This document shows positions 1 to 6,735 of a stretch of 12,660 nt of DNA, piece by piece. The stretch lies in the NCBI GenBank assembly GCA_029007685.1, contig JAQXIG010000022.1, forward strand, positions 1 to 12,660. The letters are read 5' to 3'. This stretch comes from a bacterium. GTDB lineage: Bacteria > Bacillota_I > Bacilli_A > RF39 > UBA660. The position numbers and the translations under genes were made by a program. Below the pieces are notes generated by a model. The model was not told the DNA's origin, did no database searches, and was given only the letters and a program-made list of their open reading frames with translations. Each line of letters opens with the position of its first letter. The stretch's first letter is position 1.

Positions 1-8
1 AAAATAAC

Positions 9-34
9 AAAAAAAGAACATTATCAGTCCTTTT
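9..34 (-). terminator. Rho-independent terminator after the surface-protein gene
   Basis: On the minus strand an 8-bp stem (12-19 pairing with 27-34, one G-U pair) encloses the 7-nt loop at 20-26 and runs into a T tract at 13-9. It starts about 20 bases after the stop of the 53-847 gene, so that gene is probably the end of its transcript. Confidence 0.6.
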
Positions 35-52
35 AAATCTATAAAAATAATA

Positions 53-847
53 TTAAAAACTATAATAGCTAGCCTTGTTAAGAATATTACTTAAATTATA
101 GAATGTTCCATCGGCTTTAATCCCTAATATATTAAATGCACCATCACCCATACACTGATCATTCAGACAATAATCAGTACCAGTTATGATTTTTACGACA
201 CCTGAAACATCATTAATTTTACCATATGATTTCATAATGGTCTCACTAGATGAGCCATTATTACCTAGAGCATCCATAATCGGAGTATACTCAACAGTAC
301 CATCTTCCATCACATAAAAAGCTGTCTCATAACCACTGGACTGTCCAAAACCACCTATATAAACCTCTCTTATATTTTTAGTAAAGTTAGTAATTTCATA
401 ATTTCTTATTTCACCTGTAGATACGGAAGTACCATATATATCAAAATATTTACCCCAATCTATAGTAATAACAGCAGACTTTTTAGTTTTACTTAAACGA
501 ATAGAAAGTCCTATAGAAGATACATCATTCTCAACTGGTTTATAAGCCCAACCACTAGTTCCATTAATAGCTTCCTTAGTAGTATCAAATTTAGAAACAT
601 CAAACTCAGAAATAGTATTGTCGATTCCATCAGAATTACCTTGATTGACATCTTCACTATCTGCAGAATTTTGTTTCTGTTGATCATTAATCTTATTCTT
701 TTTTTCAATCATATTACTATCATTTTGAACCCGAATAGATTCGCTATTATCCCTTTCAGATAATAATAAATACATCAAGAAAATCATAAGTATAATCATT
801 GTAATCATTAAAACAATCATCAATTTGTTGAAATTTTGATTTCTCAT
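53..847 (-). CDS. Membrane-anchored extracellular protein of unknown function
   Basis: I do not recognise a named family. The 264-residue product has a short basic start, one hydrophobic segment at about residues 8-29 and no lipobox cysteine, so it is probably a type II membrane protein facing outward. Residues 30-85 form an Asn/Asp/Ser/Lys/Gln-rich linker with few hydrophobics. Residues 86-264 look globular and beta-rich, with a closely spaced cysteine pair (C227, C232) and two similar strands ending in a DGT turn (EDGTVEY near 181 and ADGTFYNL near 245). Similar stalk-plus-beta-domain proteins recur in gut Firmicutes, usually annotated hypothetical. The ATG at 847 is supported by a strong AAGGTGAT ribosome site at 853-860. 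The gene follows ftsH but has its own promoters and terminator, so it is probably a separate unit. A surface sensory or binding role is only a guess. Confidence 0.85.
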   Translation of the reverse strand: MRNQNFNKLMIVLMITMIILMIFLMYLLLSERDNSESIRVQNDSNMIEKKNKINDQQKQNSADSEDVNQGNSDGIDNTISEFDVSKFDTTKEAINGTSGWAYKPVENDVSSIGLSIRLSKTKKSAVITIDWGKYFDIYGTSVSTGEIRNYEITNFTKNIREVYIGGFGQSSGYETAFYVMEDGTVEYTPIMDALGNNGSSSETIMKSYGKINDVSGVVKIITGTDYCLNDQCMGDGAFNILGIKADGTFYNLSNILNKASYYSF

Positions 848-871
848 TTTTTATCACCTTCTTCATACAAG

Positions 872-900
872 AGTATAGACATCCACAATAAATTTGTAAA
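872..900 (-). promoter_or_regulatory. Sigma-A type promoter, proximal, for the 53-847 gene
   Basis: The minus strand reads TTTACA (900-895), a 17-nt spacer and TATACT (877-872). Transcription would start near 865, leaving a short leader that still holds the ribosome site at 853-860. Confidence 0.5.
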
Positions 901-915
901 TAGGTTTTAAAGACC

Positions 916-945
916 TTTATACTTTGCACAATAGTACCAAGTCAA
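916..945 (-). promoter_or_regulatory. Possible second, distal promoter for the 53-847 gene
   Basis: The minus strand reads TTGACT (945-940), an 18-nt spacer and TATAAA (921-916). It lies just upstream of the proximal promoter, giving a possible tandem arrangement. A short CTTTG/CAAAG inverted repeat overlaps it. Either promoter alone could be the active one. Confidence 0.4.
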
Positions 946-1027
946 AGATAAAAAATAAACTAAATCGTATCAACGCTTAATCTAAAAAATGCATCTATCA
1001 AATAAAATATGATAAAAAAAGAAACTA

Positions 1028-2977
1028 TTAATCTTTAATAGCTTCTTCTAATTCTTCTTTAGTCATCTTAGTATAACCTTTGATCCCTCTTTCTTTTGCT
1101 CTTTCTCTTAATTTTGATAAAGTATCATCTCTCACATCTTCATCAGGCATATGCCCAGTCTCCACTAAAGAATCAATTTGTTCTTTCGTAATCGTTTCAT
1201 ATTCTAGTAATGCATCTACAATAAGTTTTACTAATTTCTGGTTTTCTTTCAAGATACGTTGTGCCTCTTTATAACATTCATCAATAATTTTACGAACTTC
1301 TTTATCGATTTCATGAGCAACCTCATTAGAGAAATTACGACTCTTATTATAATCTCTTCCTAAAAATACGCCACCCTCCTGTTGCTCTAATTGAACAGGA
1401 CCTAAATCACTCATTCCATATTCAGTGACCATAGCTCTCGCAATTTTAGTAGCTTTTTCAAAGTCATTGTGAGCTCCTGTTGTAACCTCTTTAAATTCAA
1501 TCTCTTCACTTACACGACCACCGAGTAAACCAGTAATTCTTTGAAGAAGTTCACTCTTAGTAGATAAGTACGTTTCCTCTTTTGGCATCATTAAAGTATA
1601 ACCACCAGCCTGACCACGAGGAATAATTGTAATTTTTTGAACATCATCAGCATTCGGAAGCTTTATCCCAAGAACGGCATGGCCAGCCTCATGATAAGCC
1701 ACAACTCTTCTTTCATGTTCACTGTATTTACGAGAAACTTTAGCAGGACCACCAATTACTCGATCCGTCGCTTCATCGATTTCACTCATCGTAATAGCAT
1801 TCTTATTTCTTCGTACCGCAAGCAACGCTGCCTCATTTAATAAATTCTCAAGTGCTGCACCACTAAATCCTGGCGTCCTCTTAGCTAAAAATTCTAATTT
1901 TACAGTTTTATCTAAAACTTTATCACGAGCATGAACCTTTAATATTTCCTCACGTTCACGCACATCTGGTAAATCTACTGTTACTTGACGATCAAATCTA
2001 CCTGGACGAAGTAACGCAGGATCTAATACATCAGCCCTATTAGTTGCTGCAATAATAATAATTCCTTCATTAGCTCCAAAACCATCCATCTCTGTAAGAA
2101 GCTGATTTAAAGTTTGTTCTCTTTCATCATGACCTCCACCAAGTCCAGTTCCACGTTGACGACCAACAGCATCGATTTCATCAATAAAGATTAAACAAGG
2201 AGCATTATGTTTAGCTTGTTTAAACATATCTCTAACACGACTTGCACCAACACCAACAAACAACTCAACAAAGTCACTACCACTAATGTAATAGAATGGT
2301 ACATTAGCTTCTCCTGCCACTGCTCTAGCTAATAAAGTTTTACCAGTACCTGGAGGACCAACTAATAATACCCCCTTCGGAATTCTAGCCCCAAGTTTCG
2401 TAAACTTTTTAGGATTTTTCAAAAAATCAATTAACTCACTGACCTCTTCTTTTTCTTCTTTTAATCCCGCAACATCTTTAAAAGTTACTTTATTCTTATC
2501 ATTACTTAGTCTAGCACGACTTTTACCAAAATCCATAGATTTATTAGCTCCACCAACTTGCCTAGTTAAGAAGAAAAATCCAACTCCCACTAATAATACA
2601 ATTGGTAAAACATTAATTAAAATCAATAAGAAAGAACTAGATTCAGGATCTGCCTTTGTCTTTACAGTAAAACCATGTTCTGTCTCAGCATTAAAAATAG
2701 TTCGAATAACTTCATCACTAAGTGGTACTCTCACAAAAAAAGTCTCATTTTCTTTATAATCATCTAGTTTACCACGAATTTCATAAACAACTGCTCTTTC
2801 CTTTGGAACAATCGTAAGTTCTTTTACTTTTCCCTTATCCAATACTTCTACTAACTCATCATAAGTAAAAACATTTACTTGTTGATTTAAAACATTAAAT
2901 AAATAATAAACTAAAAATATGACTAACACTAAAAATAAGTACGGTAACAATCCTCGCTTAATATTATTTCTATTCAT
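1028..2977 (-). CDS. ftsH: ATP-dependent zinc metalloprotease FtsH
   Basis: Membrane-bound AAA+ protease that unfolds and degrades misassembled membrane proteins and some regulators as a hexamer. The 649 residues show a membrane helix at about 11-29, an extracytoplasmic domain, a second helix at 115-137, the AAA module with Walker A GPPGTGKT (207-214) and Walker B IFIDE (263-267), a second region of homology with ATNRADVLDP and RPGRFDR (311-330), the zinc motif HEAGH (429-433) and the third metal ligand D505. All catalytic residues are intact. Odd feature: after the usual protease domain, residues about 617-648 form a short helical motif resembling Rho_N/SAP modules, in place of the usual disordered tail. 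The ATG at 2977 has a strong AAAGGAGG site overlapping the tilS stop, 13 bases away, so ftsH is co-transcribed with tilS. The hpt gene that separates them in Bacillus is absent. No convincing terminator follows. Confidence 0.98.
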   Translation of the reverse strand: MNRNNIKRGLLPYLFLVLVIFLVYYLFNVLNQQVNVFTYDELVEVLDKGKVKELTIVPKERAVVYEIRGKLDDYKENETFFVRVPLSDEVIRTIFNAETEHGFTVKTKADPESSSFLLILINVLPIVLLVGVGFFFLTRQVGGANKSMDFGKSRARLSNDKNKVTFKDVAGLKEEKEEVSELIDFLKNPKKFTKLGARIPKGVLLVGPPGTGKTLLARAVAGEANVPFYYISGSDFVELFVGVGASRVRDMFKQAKHNAPCLIFIDEIDAVGRQRGTGLGGGHDEREQTLNQLLTEMDGFGANEGIIIIAATNRADVLDPALLRPGRFDRQVTVDLPDVREREEILKVHARDKVLDKTVKLEFLAKRTPGFSGAALENLLNEAALLAVRRNKNAITMSEIDEATDRVIGGPAKVSRKYSEHERRVVAYHEAGHAVLGIKLPNADDVQKITIIPRGQAGGYTLMMPKEETYLSTKSELLQRITGLLGGRVSEEIEFKEVTTGAHNDFEKATKIARAMVTEYGMSDLGPVQLEQQEGGVFLGRDYNKSRNFSNEVAHEIDKEVRKIIDECYKEAQRILKENQKLVKLIVDALLEYETITKEQIDSLVETGHMPDEDVRDDTLSKLRERAKERGIKGYTKMTKEELEEAIKD

Positions 2978-2990
2978 TTTTCTGCCTCCT

Positions 2991-4316
2991 TTAGTAATAT
3001 CTTACTATTATATCACATTTATCATGAATTTGCCTATTAAATTTACTTTTTTTAAGCCCAGGTATCCATACAACCTGATCCTTAGCATCAACCACAATCG
3101 GCCATAAATCCCTATCCTTCATCGGAATTTTATGATCAATAAAAATATCCTTTATTTTCTTATGACCATTTGTTCCCTTTAAAGCTATTTTTTCTCCATG
3201 TTTACGAGTTCTAACATATAACGGTAAAGTCACATCCGAAAAGCACAACCTACAAACATCATTTCCATTACTTTCCCAATAATTTACTACCTCAAGATGC
3301 TTCCCATTAGGCAAAACAGCATAATCAATCAACTGAATCTCATATTGATCTACATCATAAGACTCTTTCAAAACCGAAATCAATTGATAACTTTTCACTA
3401 ATTTAATATTGTTTGGCAAATAAATAAAAGTATTTTTTTTCTTAGAATAAATCAAATCTTTAACTAACTGAACATGTTTATCATTCACTAATATTAAATC
3501 ATCATGATAAATATCCTCTAATATCTGATAAATAATTTTATCTTGAATCAAAAAATTTAATTTGATAAATTTATCAATATTTAATTCATGATTTTGATAT
3601 ACATCACTAAATTCTTTTTGAACACAATCATATATAAAAGTATCGTATTGTTCTAACATCTTACTAAATTTGAAAAACTTTTCATGTACATGTCTATCCT
3701 CCTTTTTCAAAAAAGGAAGAATCTCCATTCGATAACGATTTCTAGTATATTGATCTTTATAATTTGATTCATCAATAACATAAGGAATATTTCTATTTTG
3801 AACAAACTCCTCAATATCCATTTTGGTTACATAAATAAGAGGTCTAACTAGTACATAATCCTTCATAGGAACCAGCTGACTAAACCCTGCATATCCTTTC
3901 AAAGTAGAACCACGAACCAATCGCATTAAAATAGTCTCAATCAAATCATCACCATGATGAGCAGTCATTAAATAATGAGCTTGATATTTACAAACAATTT
4001 CTTCAAAATAATGATAACGAATATGACGAGCTTCATTATGAAAGTTATCATCTCCATATTTTTCAATCGTCATTGACTCAAATACAATATTATGATGGGA
4101 ACACCAGTTCTCCAAAAATTCTTTTTCCTGTTGACTTACACTTCTAACATTATGATTAACATGACAACAAATCAAATAAATTTCTTTTTTCTTACGTATT
4201 TCTTCTAAAACTGAAAGCAAAGCCATAGAGTCTGGACCACCAGAAACACCTACAACTATAATATCTTTATCTTTCAAATTTAATTCATTATTTAAATAAT
4301 GAAAAACTTTTTTCAT
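2991..4316 (-). CDS. tilS: tRNA(Ile)-lysidine synthetase TilS
   Basis: Converts cytidine 34 of the CAU anticodon of a minor tRNA-Ile to lysidine using lysine and ATP, switching decoding from AUG to AUA. It is essential in most bacteria and matters especially in an AT-rich genome using ATA codons. The 441 residues show the N-type ATP-pyrophosphatase P-loop SGGPDS (25-30), HVNHNVR (52-58), the HHGDD signature (120-124), the RYRMEILPFL region (194-203) that ends the catalytic domain, and a C-terminal TilS domain at about 365-441 ending with WIPG and basic residues. This is close to the usual 420-470 residues. The ATG at 4316 follows AGGTGAT with a 3-nt spacer, the same leader seen at the 3D-domain gene. 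The gene appears to have its own promoter at 4347-4375 and leads the tilS-ftsH pair. Confidence 0.96.
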   Translation of the reverse strand: MKKVFHYLNNELNLKDKDIIVVGVSGGPDSMALLSVLEEIRKKKEIYLICCHVNHNVRSVSQQEKEFLENWCSHHNIVFESMTIEKYGDDNFHNEARHIRYHYFEEIVCKYQAHYLMTAHHGDDLIETILMRLVRGSTLKGYAGFSQLVPMKDYVLVRPLIYVTKMDIEEFVQNRNIPYVIDESNYKDQYTRNRYRMEILPFLKKEDRHVHEKFFKFSKMLEQYDTFIYDCVQKEFSDVYQNHELNIDKFIKLNFLIQDKIIYQILEDIYHDDLILVNDKHVQLVKDLIYSKKKNTFIYLPNNIKLVKSYQLISVLKESYDVDQYEIQLIDYAVLPNGKHLEVVNYWESNGNDVCRLCFSDVTLPLYVRTRKHGEKIALKGTNGHKKIKDIFIDHKIPMKDRDLWPIVVDAKDQVVWIPGLKKSKFNRQIHDKCDIIVRYY

Positions 4317-4346
4317 GACATCACCTATAAATTTTATCCATTAAAT

Positions 4347-4375
4347 ATTTTATCACATTCATACCAAACATCCAA
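4347..4375 (-). promoter_or_regulatory. Promoter for tilS-ftsH, extended -10
   Basis: The minus strand reads TTGGAT (4375-4370), a 17-nt spacer, then TGATAAAAT, an extended -10 whose hexamer is at 4352-4347. The predicted start is near 4340, about 25 nt before the tilS ATG. The -35 is weak and the TGn extension compensates. Confidence 0.45.
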
Positions 4376-5037
4376 TACCAAAGAACCTGATTTTGACCCA
4401 ATAGTTCTAAATTATTTATGATCTCATACTTTTTGCCCTAGTTCTATAAATAAATTTATAAAACCTCAACAAAAAAAGAAAAACATAAAAGCTAAAAATC
4501 GAATCAATTCCACCATCAACTATAAGAATAATTTTTTATTTTTCTGAATATCAATCAAGCAGGTCTTACATTATAATAGAATTAATTTTGAATTTAGAAC
4601 AATAAAAATATGAATAACAGAAACGCTTCTCTTATTTAGTATCCCCTCTAAATCTAACATTCTTTGAAAAAAACAGTGGTAAAAAGAAATTTGGCTCGAT
4701 TAAAAATCAAATTTATTCTCATCACAATGATAATTTCTATACGAATAGTCCTTCTAAAAAAGGTAGTGAGACTAAAAAATTATCAAATATATTCTACGAT
4801 ATCACGGAAGACCACTTTCATTTTACATAATATTTTAGATATACCTTTTAATCAAATTACCTTCTGTTATCAAAACCATAAAAATGATGAAAAATAATTT
4901 CTATTCACGATAGTAATGTACATAGAATAAAAATTAAATATTTCTTTAAATACAGTAAAAGTGCATATTCTTCAGAAACTTTTATTTTTATCTTATTACC
5001 ACTCCATAATAGAAACTAAAAAAACTTTCCTATTAAG
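4376..5037. other. Long intergenic region between divIC and tilS, no convincing gene
   Basis: This AT-rich stretch of about 660 bp lies where Bacillus carries yabR and spoIIE. I found no intact gene on either strand and no RNA gene. The plus strand has a TTG-initiated open frame of 77 codons at 4664-4897 with no ribosome site, and in another frame a stop-free stretch at 4618-4830 with protein-like composition but no start codon. The minus strand is broken by stops in all frames. It may be decayed sequence or regulatory spacer. Confidence 0.5.
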
Positions 5038-5060
5038 AAAAAAGAAGATTATTCATCTTC
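5038..5060 (-). terminator. Rho-independent terminator overlapping the divIC stop codon
   Basis: On the minus strand GAAGAT (5060-5055), a 5-nt loop (5054-5050) and ATCTTC (5049-5044) form a 6-bp stem extendable by G-U and A-U pairs, followed by six T (5043-5038). The divIC TAA (5051-5049) lies across the loop and the descending arm. Confidence 0.55.
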
Positions 5061-5348
5061 CTCTGGCAATCTGATAATAATTTCTCCATCTTTAGAATAC
5101 ATATACTTTTCTCGCGCGTAACGAGCTACATATTCAGGATCTTCTAACTTTTCTACATCTACTTTTAATTCAGCCTCTTCTTCCCGTAAAGATAACATTT
5201 CTTGTTTTAAAGTATTCTTTTCTTGATATTTATTCACAATTTGAATCCAATAATTACCTACCATAGTAAAAATAACTGCCACAATAAGACAGCACCCAGG
5301 AACAAACAAACACAAACGAGCTCTAGACTTTTTTTTACCTTTTGCCAT
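5049..5348 (-). CDS. divIC: Septum formation initiator DivIC/FtsB family protein
   Basis: Bitopic divisome protein that joins DivIB/FtsQ and FtsL and helps activate septal wall synthesis. The 99 residues show a basic cytoplasmic start (KGKKKSRAR), one membrane helix at about 12-34, a heptad-rich coiled coil at about 36-70 and the family signature DPEYVARYAREKYMYSKDGE with a following IIIRLP strand (70-95). The acidic tail is short. The length matches small Clostridium-type DivIC rather than the longer Bacillus protein. The ATG at 5348 is set by an AAGGTGAT site at 5352-5359. It lies downstream of yabQ as in most spore formers, but has its own near-consensus promoter (5369-5397) and a terminator at its stop, so it should be expressed in growth independently of the sporulation genes. 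Confidence 0.93.
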   Translation of the reverse strand: MAKGKKKSRARLCLFVPGCCLIVAVIFTMVGNYWIQIVNKYQEKNTLKQEMLSLREEEAELKVDVEKLEDPEYVARYAREKYMYSKDGEIIIRLPEEDE

Positions 5349-5368
5349 CCTATCACCTTCCTACCAAA

Positions 5369-5397
5369 ATTATAAAAGTTATGATATAAAAATTCAA
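5369..5397 (-). promoter_or_regulatory. Near-consensus sigma-A promoter for divIC
   Basis: The minus strand reads TTGAAT (5397-5392), a 17-nt spacer and a perfect TATAAT (5374-5369). The predicted start near 5362 gives a very short leader holding the ribosome site at 5352-5359. Confidence 0.65.
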
Positions 5398-5414
5398 GAA
5401 GTTAAATGAAGATA

Positions 5415-5431
5415 TTTTGTCGTTGACAAAA
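5415..5431 (-). terminator. Hairpin after yabQ, weak terminator candidate
   Basis: A perfect 7-bp inverted repeat, TTTTGTC/GACAAAA with a 3-nt loop, lies 10 bases after the yabQ stop. It has no T tract downstream on the minus strand, so it may slow rather than end transcription, or protect the 3' end of the message. Confidence 0.3.
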
Positions 5432-5441
5432 ACAATGTAAA

Positions 5442-5717
5442 TTATTCCTTTCGAACTTTATAACTAAATAAATTACCACACAAATAACCAATCACCACCA
5501 TCGCTAAAAAATACAAATGAATCACAGCATGATTAATTACTTTCAATATATAAAAATATAAAAGAGAACTGCCCAAAACCAAAACAAAATTCCAAAATAT
5601 CTGAACACAAATTTTCCCCTTAAATAAATACTGATAAAAAATATTTACAACATAAGAAAATAAAAATCCAAAAACAAAAGAAACAACAAAGCTTTGAATT
5701 TGCACCGACAACTCCAT
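5442..5717 (-). CDS. yabQ: Spore cortex biosynthesis protein YabQ, short form
   Basis: YabQ is an integral membrane protein made in the mother cell and needed for the spore cortex in Bacillus. The 91 residues are almost wholly hydrophobic, with segments at about 9-28, 38-57 and 65-86. The N-terminal pattern SFVVSFVFGFLFSYVVNIF followed by a basic-ended loop fits YabQ. It lacks the long C-terminal extension of the Bacillus protein, as short clostridial versions do. Identification leans strongly on position: it starts directly behind yabP, with the yabP TAA and the yabQ ATG sharing one base (TAATG at 5717), and is followed by divIC. The overlap implies translational coupling to yabP. An unrelated small membrane protein is unlikely given this context. 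Confidence 0.8.
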   Translation of the reverse strand: MELSVQIQSFVVSFVFGFLFSYVVNIFYQYLFKGKICVQIFWNFVLVLGSSLLYFYILKVINHAVIHLYFLAMVVIGYLCGNLFSYKVRKE

Positions 5718-6007
5718 TACTTAAACAACCTACTAATAATACTAGTTTCTTTCTCTTTTTTAGTAGCATCATCCACATAAGCAAAAGATTTTAAAAATCC
5801 CTTAATAGAAACATTTCCTTGTAAAGTATCTAGTTTTAATAATTCCAGATCTTCTCCCTTTAAAACCAAAAATCCCATAACCGTTTCCATCAAGAATTCT
5901 TCATTATCAAAACTTTCTATTTTTTTAACACCAGTTACTAAAATATTCTTTCTTTCAACAATATTAATGCTATGATTATAATTATTAATAGTAGTATCCT
6001 TGTCCAT
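5717..6007 (-). CDS. yabP: Sporulation protein YabP
   Basis: YabP is a small mother-cell sporulation protein related to YqfC, required with YabQ for proper spore maturation in Bacillus. The 96 residues carry the family core at about 24-80: NILVTGVKKIESFDNEEF, then LMETVMGFLVLKGEDLEL, then VSIKGFLKSFAYVDD. The C-terminus ISRLFK matches the usual basic end. I start the gene at the ATG at 6007 because a strong AGGGAGGA site sits at 6012-6019 and the protein then has the normal length. An in-frame ATG at 6055 would add 16 residues but overlaps the spoVG terminator. A sigma-E-like promoter lies just upstream, which agrees with the known sigma-E control of yabP in Bacillus subtilis. It is coupled to yabQ by a one-base overlap. 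Confidence 0.93.
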   Translation of the reverse strand: MDKDTTINNYNHSINIVERKNILVTGVKKIESFDNEEFLMETVMGFLVLKGEDLELLKLDTLQGNVSIKGFLKSFAYVDDATKKEKETSIISRLFK

Positions 6008-6024
6008 AATATCCTCCCTAATTA

Positions 6025-6052
6025 AATATATGAACACTACAAAAAAATAGTA
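6025..6052 (-). promoter_or_regulatory. Sigma-E-like promoter for yabP-yabQ
   Basis: The minus strand reads TACTATT (6052-6046), a 13-nt spacer and CATATATT (6032-6025). This matches six of seven bases of the Bacillus sigma-E -35 (KMATATT) and fits the -10 pattern CATAnAnT. No good sigma-A promoter lies between the spoVG terminator and yabP. Confidence 0.4.
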
Positions 6053-6053
6053 C

Positions 6054-6075
6054 AAAAAAAGTCCATCTATGGACC
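6054..6075 (-). terminator. Rho-independent terminator of spoVG
   Basis: On the minus strand GTCCA (6074-6070), loop TAGA (6069-6066) and TGGAC (6065-6061) form a compact 5-bp hairpin followed by seven T (6060-6054). It lies 16 bases after the spoVG stop and separates it from yabP. Confidence 0.7.
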
Positions 6076-6090
6076 TTTGATATTACTAAA

Positions 6091-6372
6091 TTATTCTTCT
6101 GTTTCAGAAACTGGATCTTCTGCTTCTTCGTAAGCTTTTAGAATTGCTTCTTCAAACATTTGACGTACTTCCGGATTAATTGGATGCGCAATATCCCTAT
6201 AACCACCACTTGGAGTTTTTTTACTAGGCATAGCGATAAATAATCCCTTTTCCCCTTCAATAATTCTAATATCATGTACAGCAAAACTGTCATCTAACAA
6301 AACAGAAGCAATACCTTTCATTCTAGAACTTTCTTTTTCGATTTTACGAACATTTACAGATGTAATTTTCAT
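6091..6372 (-). CDS. spoVG: Regulatory RNA/DNA-binding protein SpoVG
   Basis: SpoVG is a small dimeric nucleic-acid-binding regulator that affects asymmetric septation in Bacillus and cell wall, capsule and virulence genes in other Firmicutes. The 93 residues are near-canonical: MKITSVNVRKI at the start, SVLLDDSFAVHDIRIIEGEKGLFIAMPSKK through the middle in two stretches, then GGYRDIAHPINPEVRQMFE (57-75) and an acidic tail. The ATG at 6372 has an excellent AGAAGGAGG site. The gene is monocistronic, with promoter 6413-6441 and terminator 6054-6075. It lies between veg and yabP, where Bacillus also carries purR, ispE, glmU and prs; those are not here. In Bacillus subtilis spoVG depends on sigma-H, but I see a sigma-A-like promoter instead. 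Confidence 0.97.
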   Translation of the reverse strand: MKITSVNVRKIEKESSRMKGIASVLLDDSFAVHDIRIIEGEKGLFIAMPSKKTPSGGYRDIAHPINPEVRQMFEEAILKAYEEAEDPVSETEE

Positions 6373-6412
6373 ATGTTAATCCTCCTTCTAAAGTATCCAA
6401 CTTTATAAAACA

Positions 6413-6441
6413 ATCATAACCTATCTTCTTTAAAAAATCAA
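6413..6441 (-). promoter_or_regulatory. Promoter for spoVG
   Basis: The minus strand reads TTGATT (6441-6436), a 17-nt spacer and TATGAT (6418-6413), giving a leader of about 35 nt. I looked for the sigma-H pattern (AGGA... and GAAT) and did not find a good match. Confidence 0.5.
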
Positions 6442-6513
6442 TAAAAAAGAACTACAATCATTAACTTTTTCCAAAAAATGTAAAATAAAATATTAAAAAG
6501 TGCAATTTTATAA

Positions 6514-6735
6514 TCAATTTCCATTTAATACTACTAATTTTTTCATCAGAACATCACTATAACTAAAGGATTTCAAAAAGTTATTTTCATGAGTTCGAAT
6601 GGTAAAAACATAATCATAAGTACCCTCAATAATACCGGAAAACTCCTCTATTTGATTACGACTACCATTAAATCGAAAATGAAGTTTTTTTCCTTTATAC
6701 TCATTTACTCTTAACTTAACTTTTTCTATATTCAT
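6514..6735 (-). CDS. veg: Veg family protein
   Basis: Veg is a small conserved Firmicute protein; in Bacillus subtilis it stimulates biofilm genes, probably by acting against the SinR repressor. The 73 residues match the family pattern: VKLRVNEYKGKKLHFRFNGSRN, then a strand IEEFSGIIEGTYDYVFTIR, then FLKSFSYSDVLMKKLVVL. It is slightly shorter than the 86-residue Bacillus protein. I chose the ATG at 6735 because it overlaps the yabG TGA as ATGA (6735-6732), a common coupling arrangement, and gives the normal N-terminus. An in-frame ATG at 6759 would add eight residues inside yabG. The ribosome site is poor (GGGG at about 10 nt), which also points to coupling. It is the last gene of the rsmA-yabG-veg run. 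Confidence 0.9.
   Translation of the reverse strand: MNIEKVKLRVNEYKGKKLHFRFNGSRNQIEEFSGIIEGTYDYVFTIRTHENNFLKSFSYSDVLMKKLVVLNGN

Noticed and set aside
511..708. Minus-strand ORF of 65 codons
   Set aside because: It lies wholly inside the 53-847 gene in another frame, lacks a ribosome site and gives a low-complexity hydrophobic product.
1080..1274. Plus-strand ORF opposite the end of ftsH
   Set aside because: Antisense shadow of a highly conserved gene, with no ribosome site.
1637..1840. Plus-strand ORF opposite the ftsH protease domain
   Set aside because: Antisense shadow; the minus strand here encodes the intact zinc motif region.
2919..3107. Plus-strand ORF across the tilS-ftsH junction
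   Set aside because: Antisense to both gene ends, with no ribosome site or recognisable product.
4664..4897. Plus-strand 77-codon ORF in the divIC-tilS gap
   Set aside because: TTG start without a ribosome site; strongly Lys/Ile/Asn biased as expected for random AT-rich DNA. Mentioned in the gap entry only.
5423..5451. Plus-strand TTGACA as a promoter
   Set aside because: No -10 element at 16-18 bases downstream and no plus-strand gene; it is part of the hairpin after yabQ.
6444..6472. Possible terminator between veg and spoVG
   Set aside because: A minus-strand GAAAAAG/CTTTTTT pairing with a 15-nt loop is almost all A-T and too weak to call.
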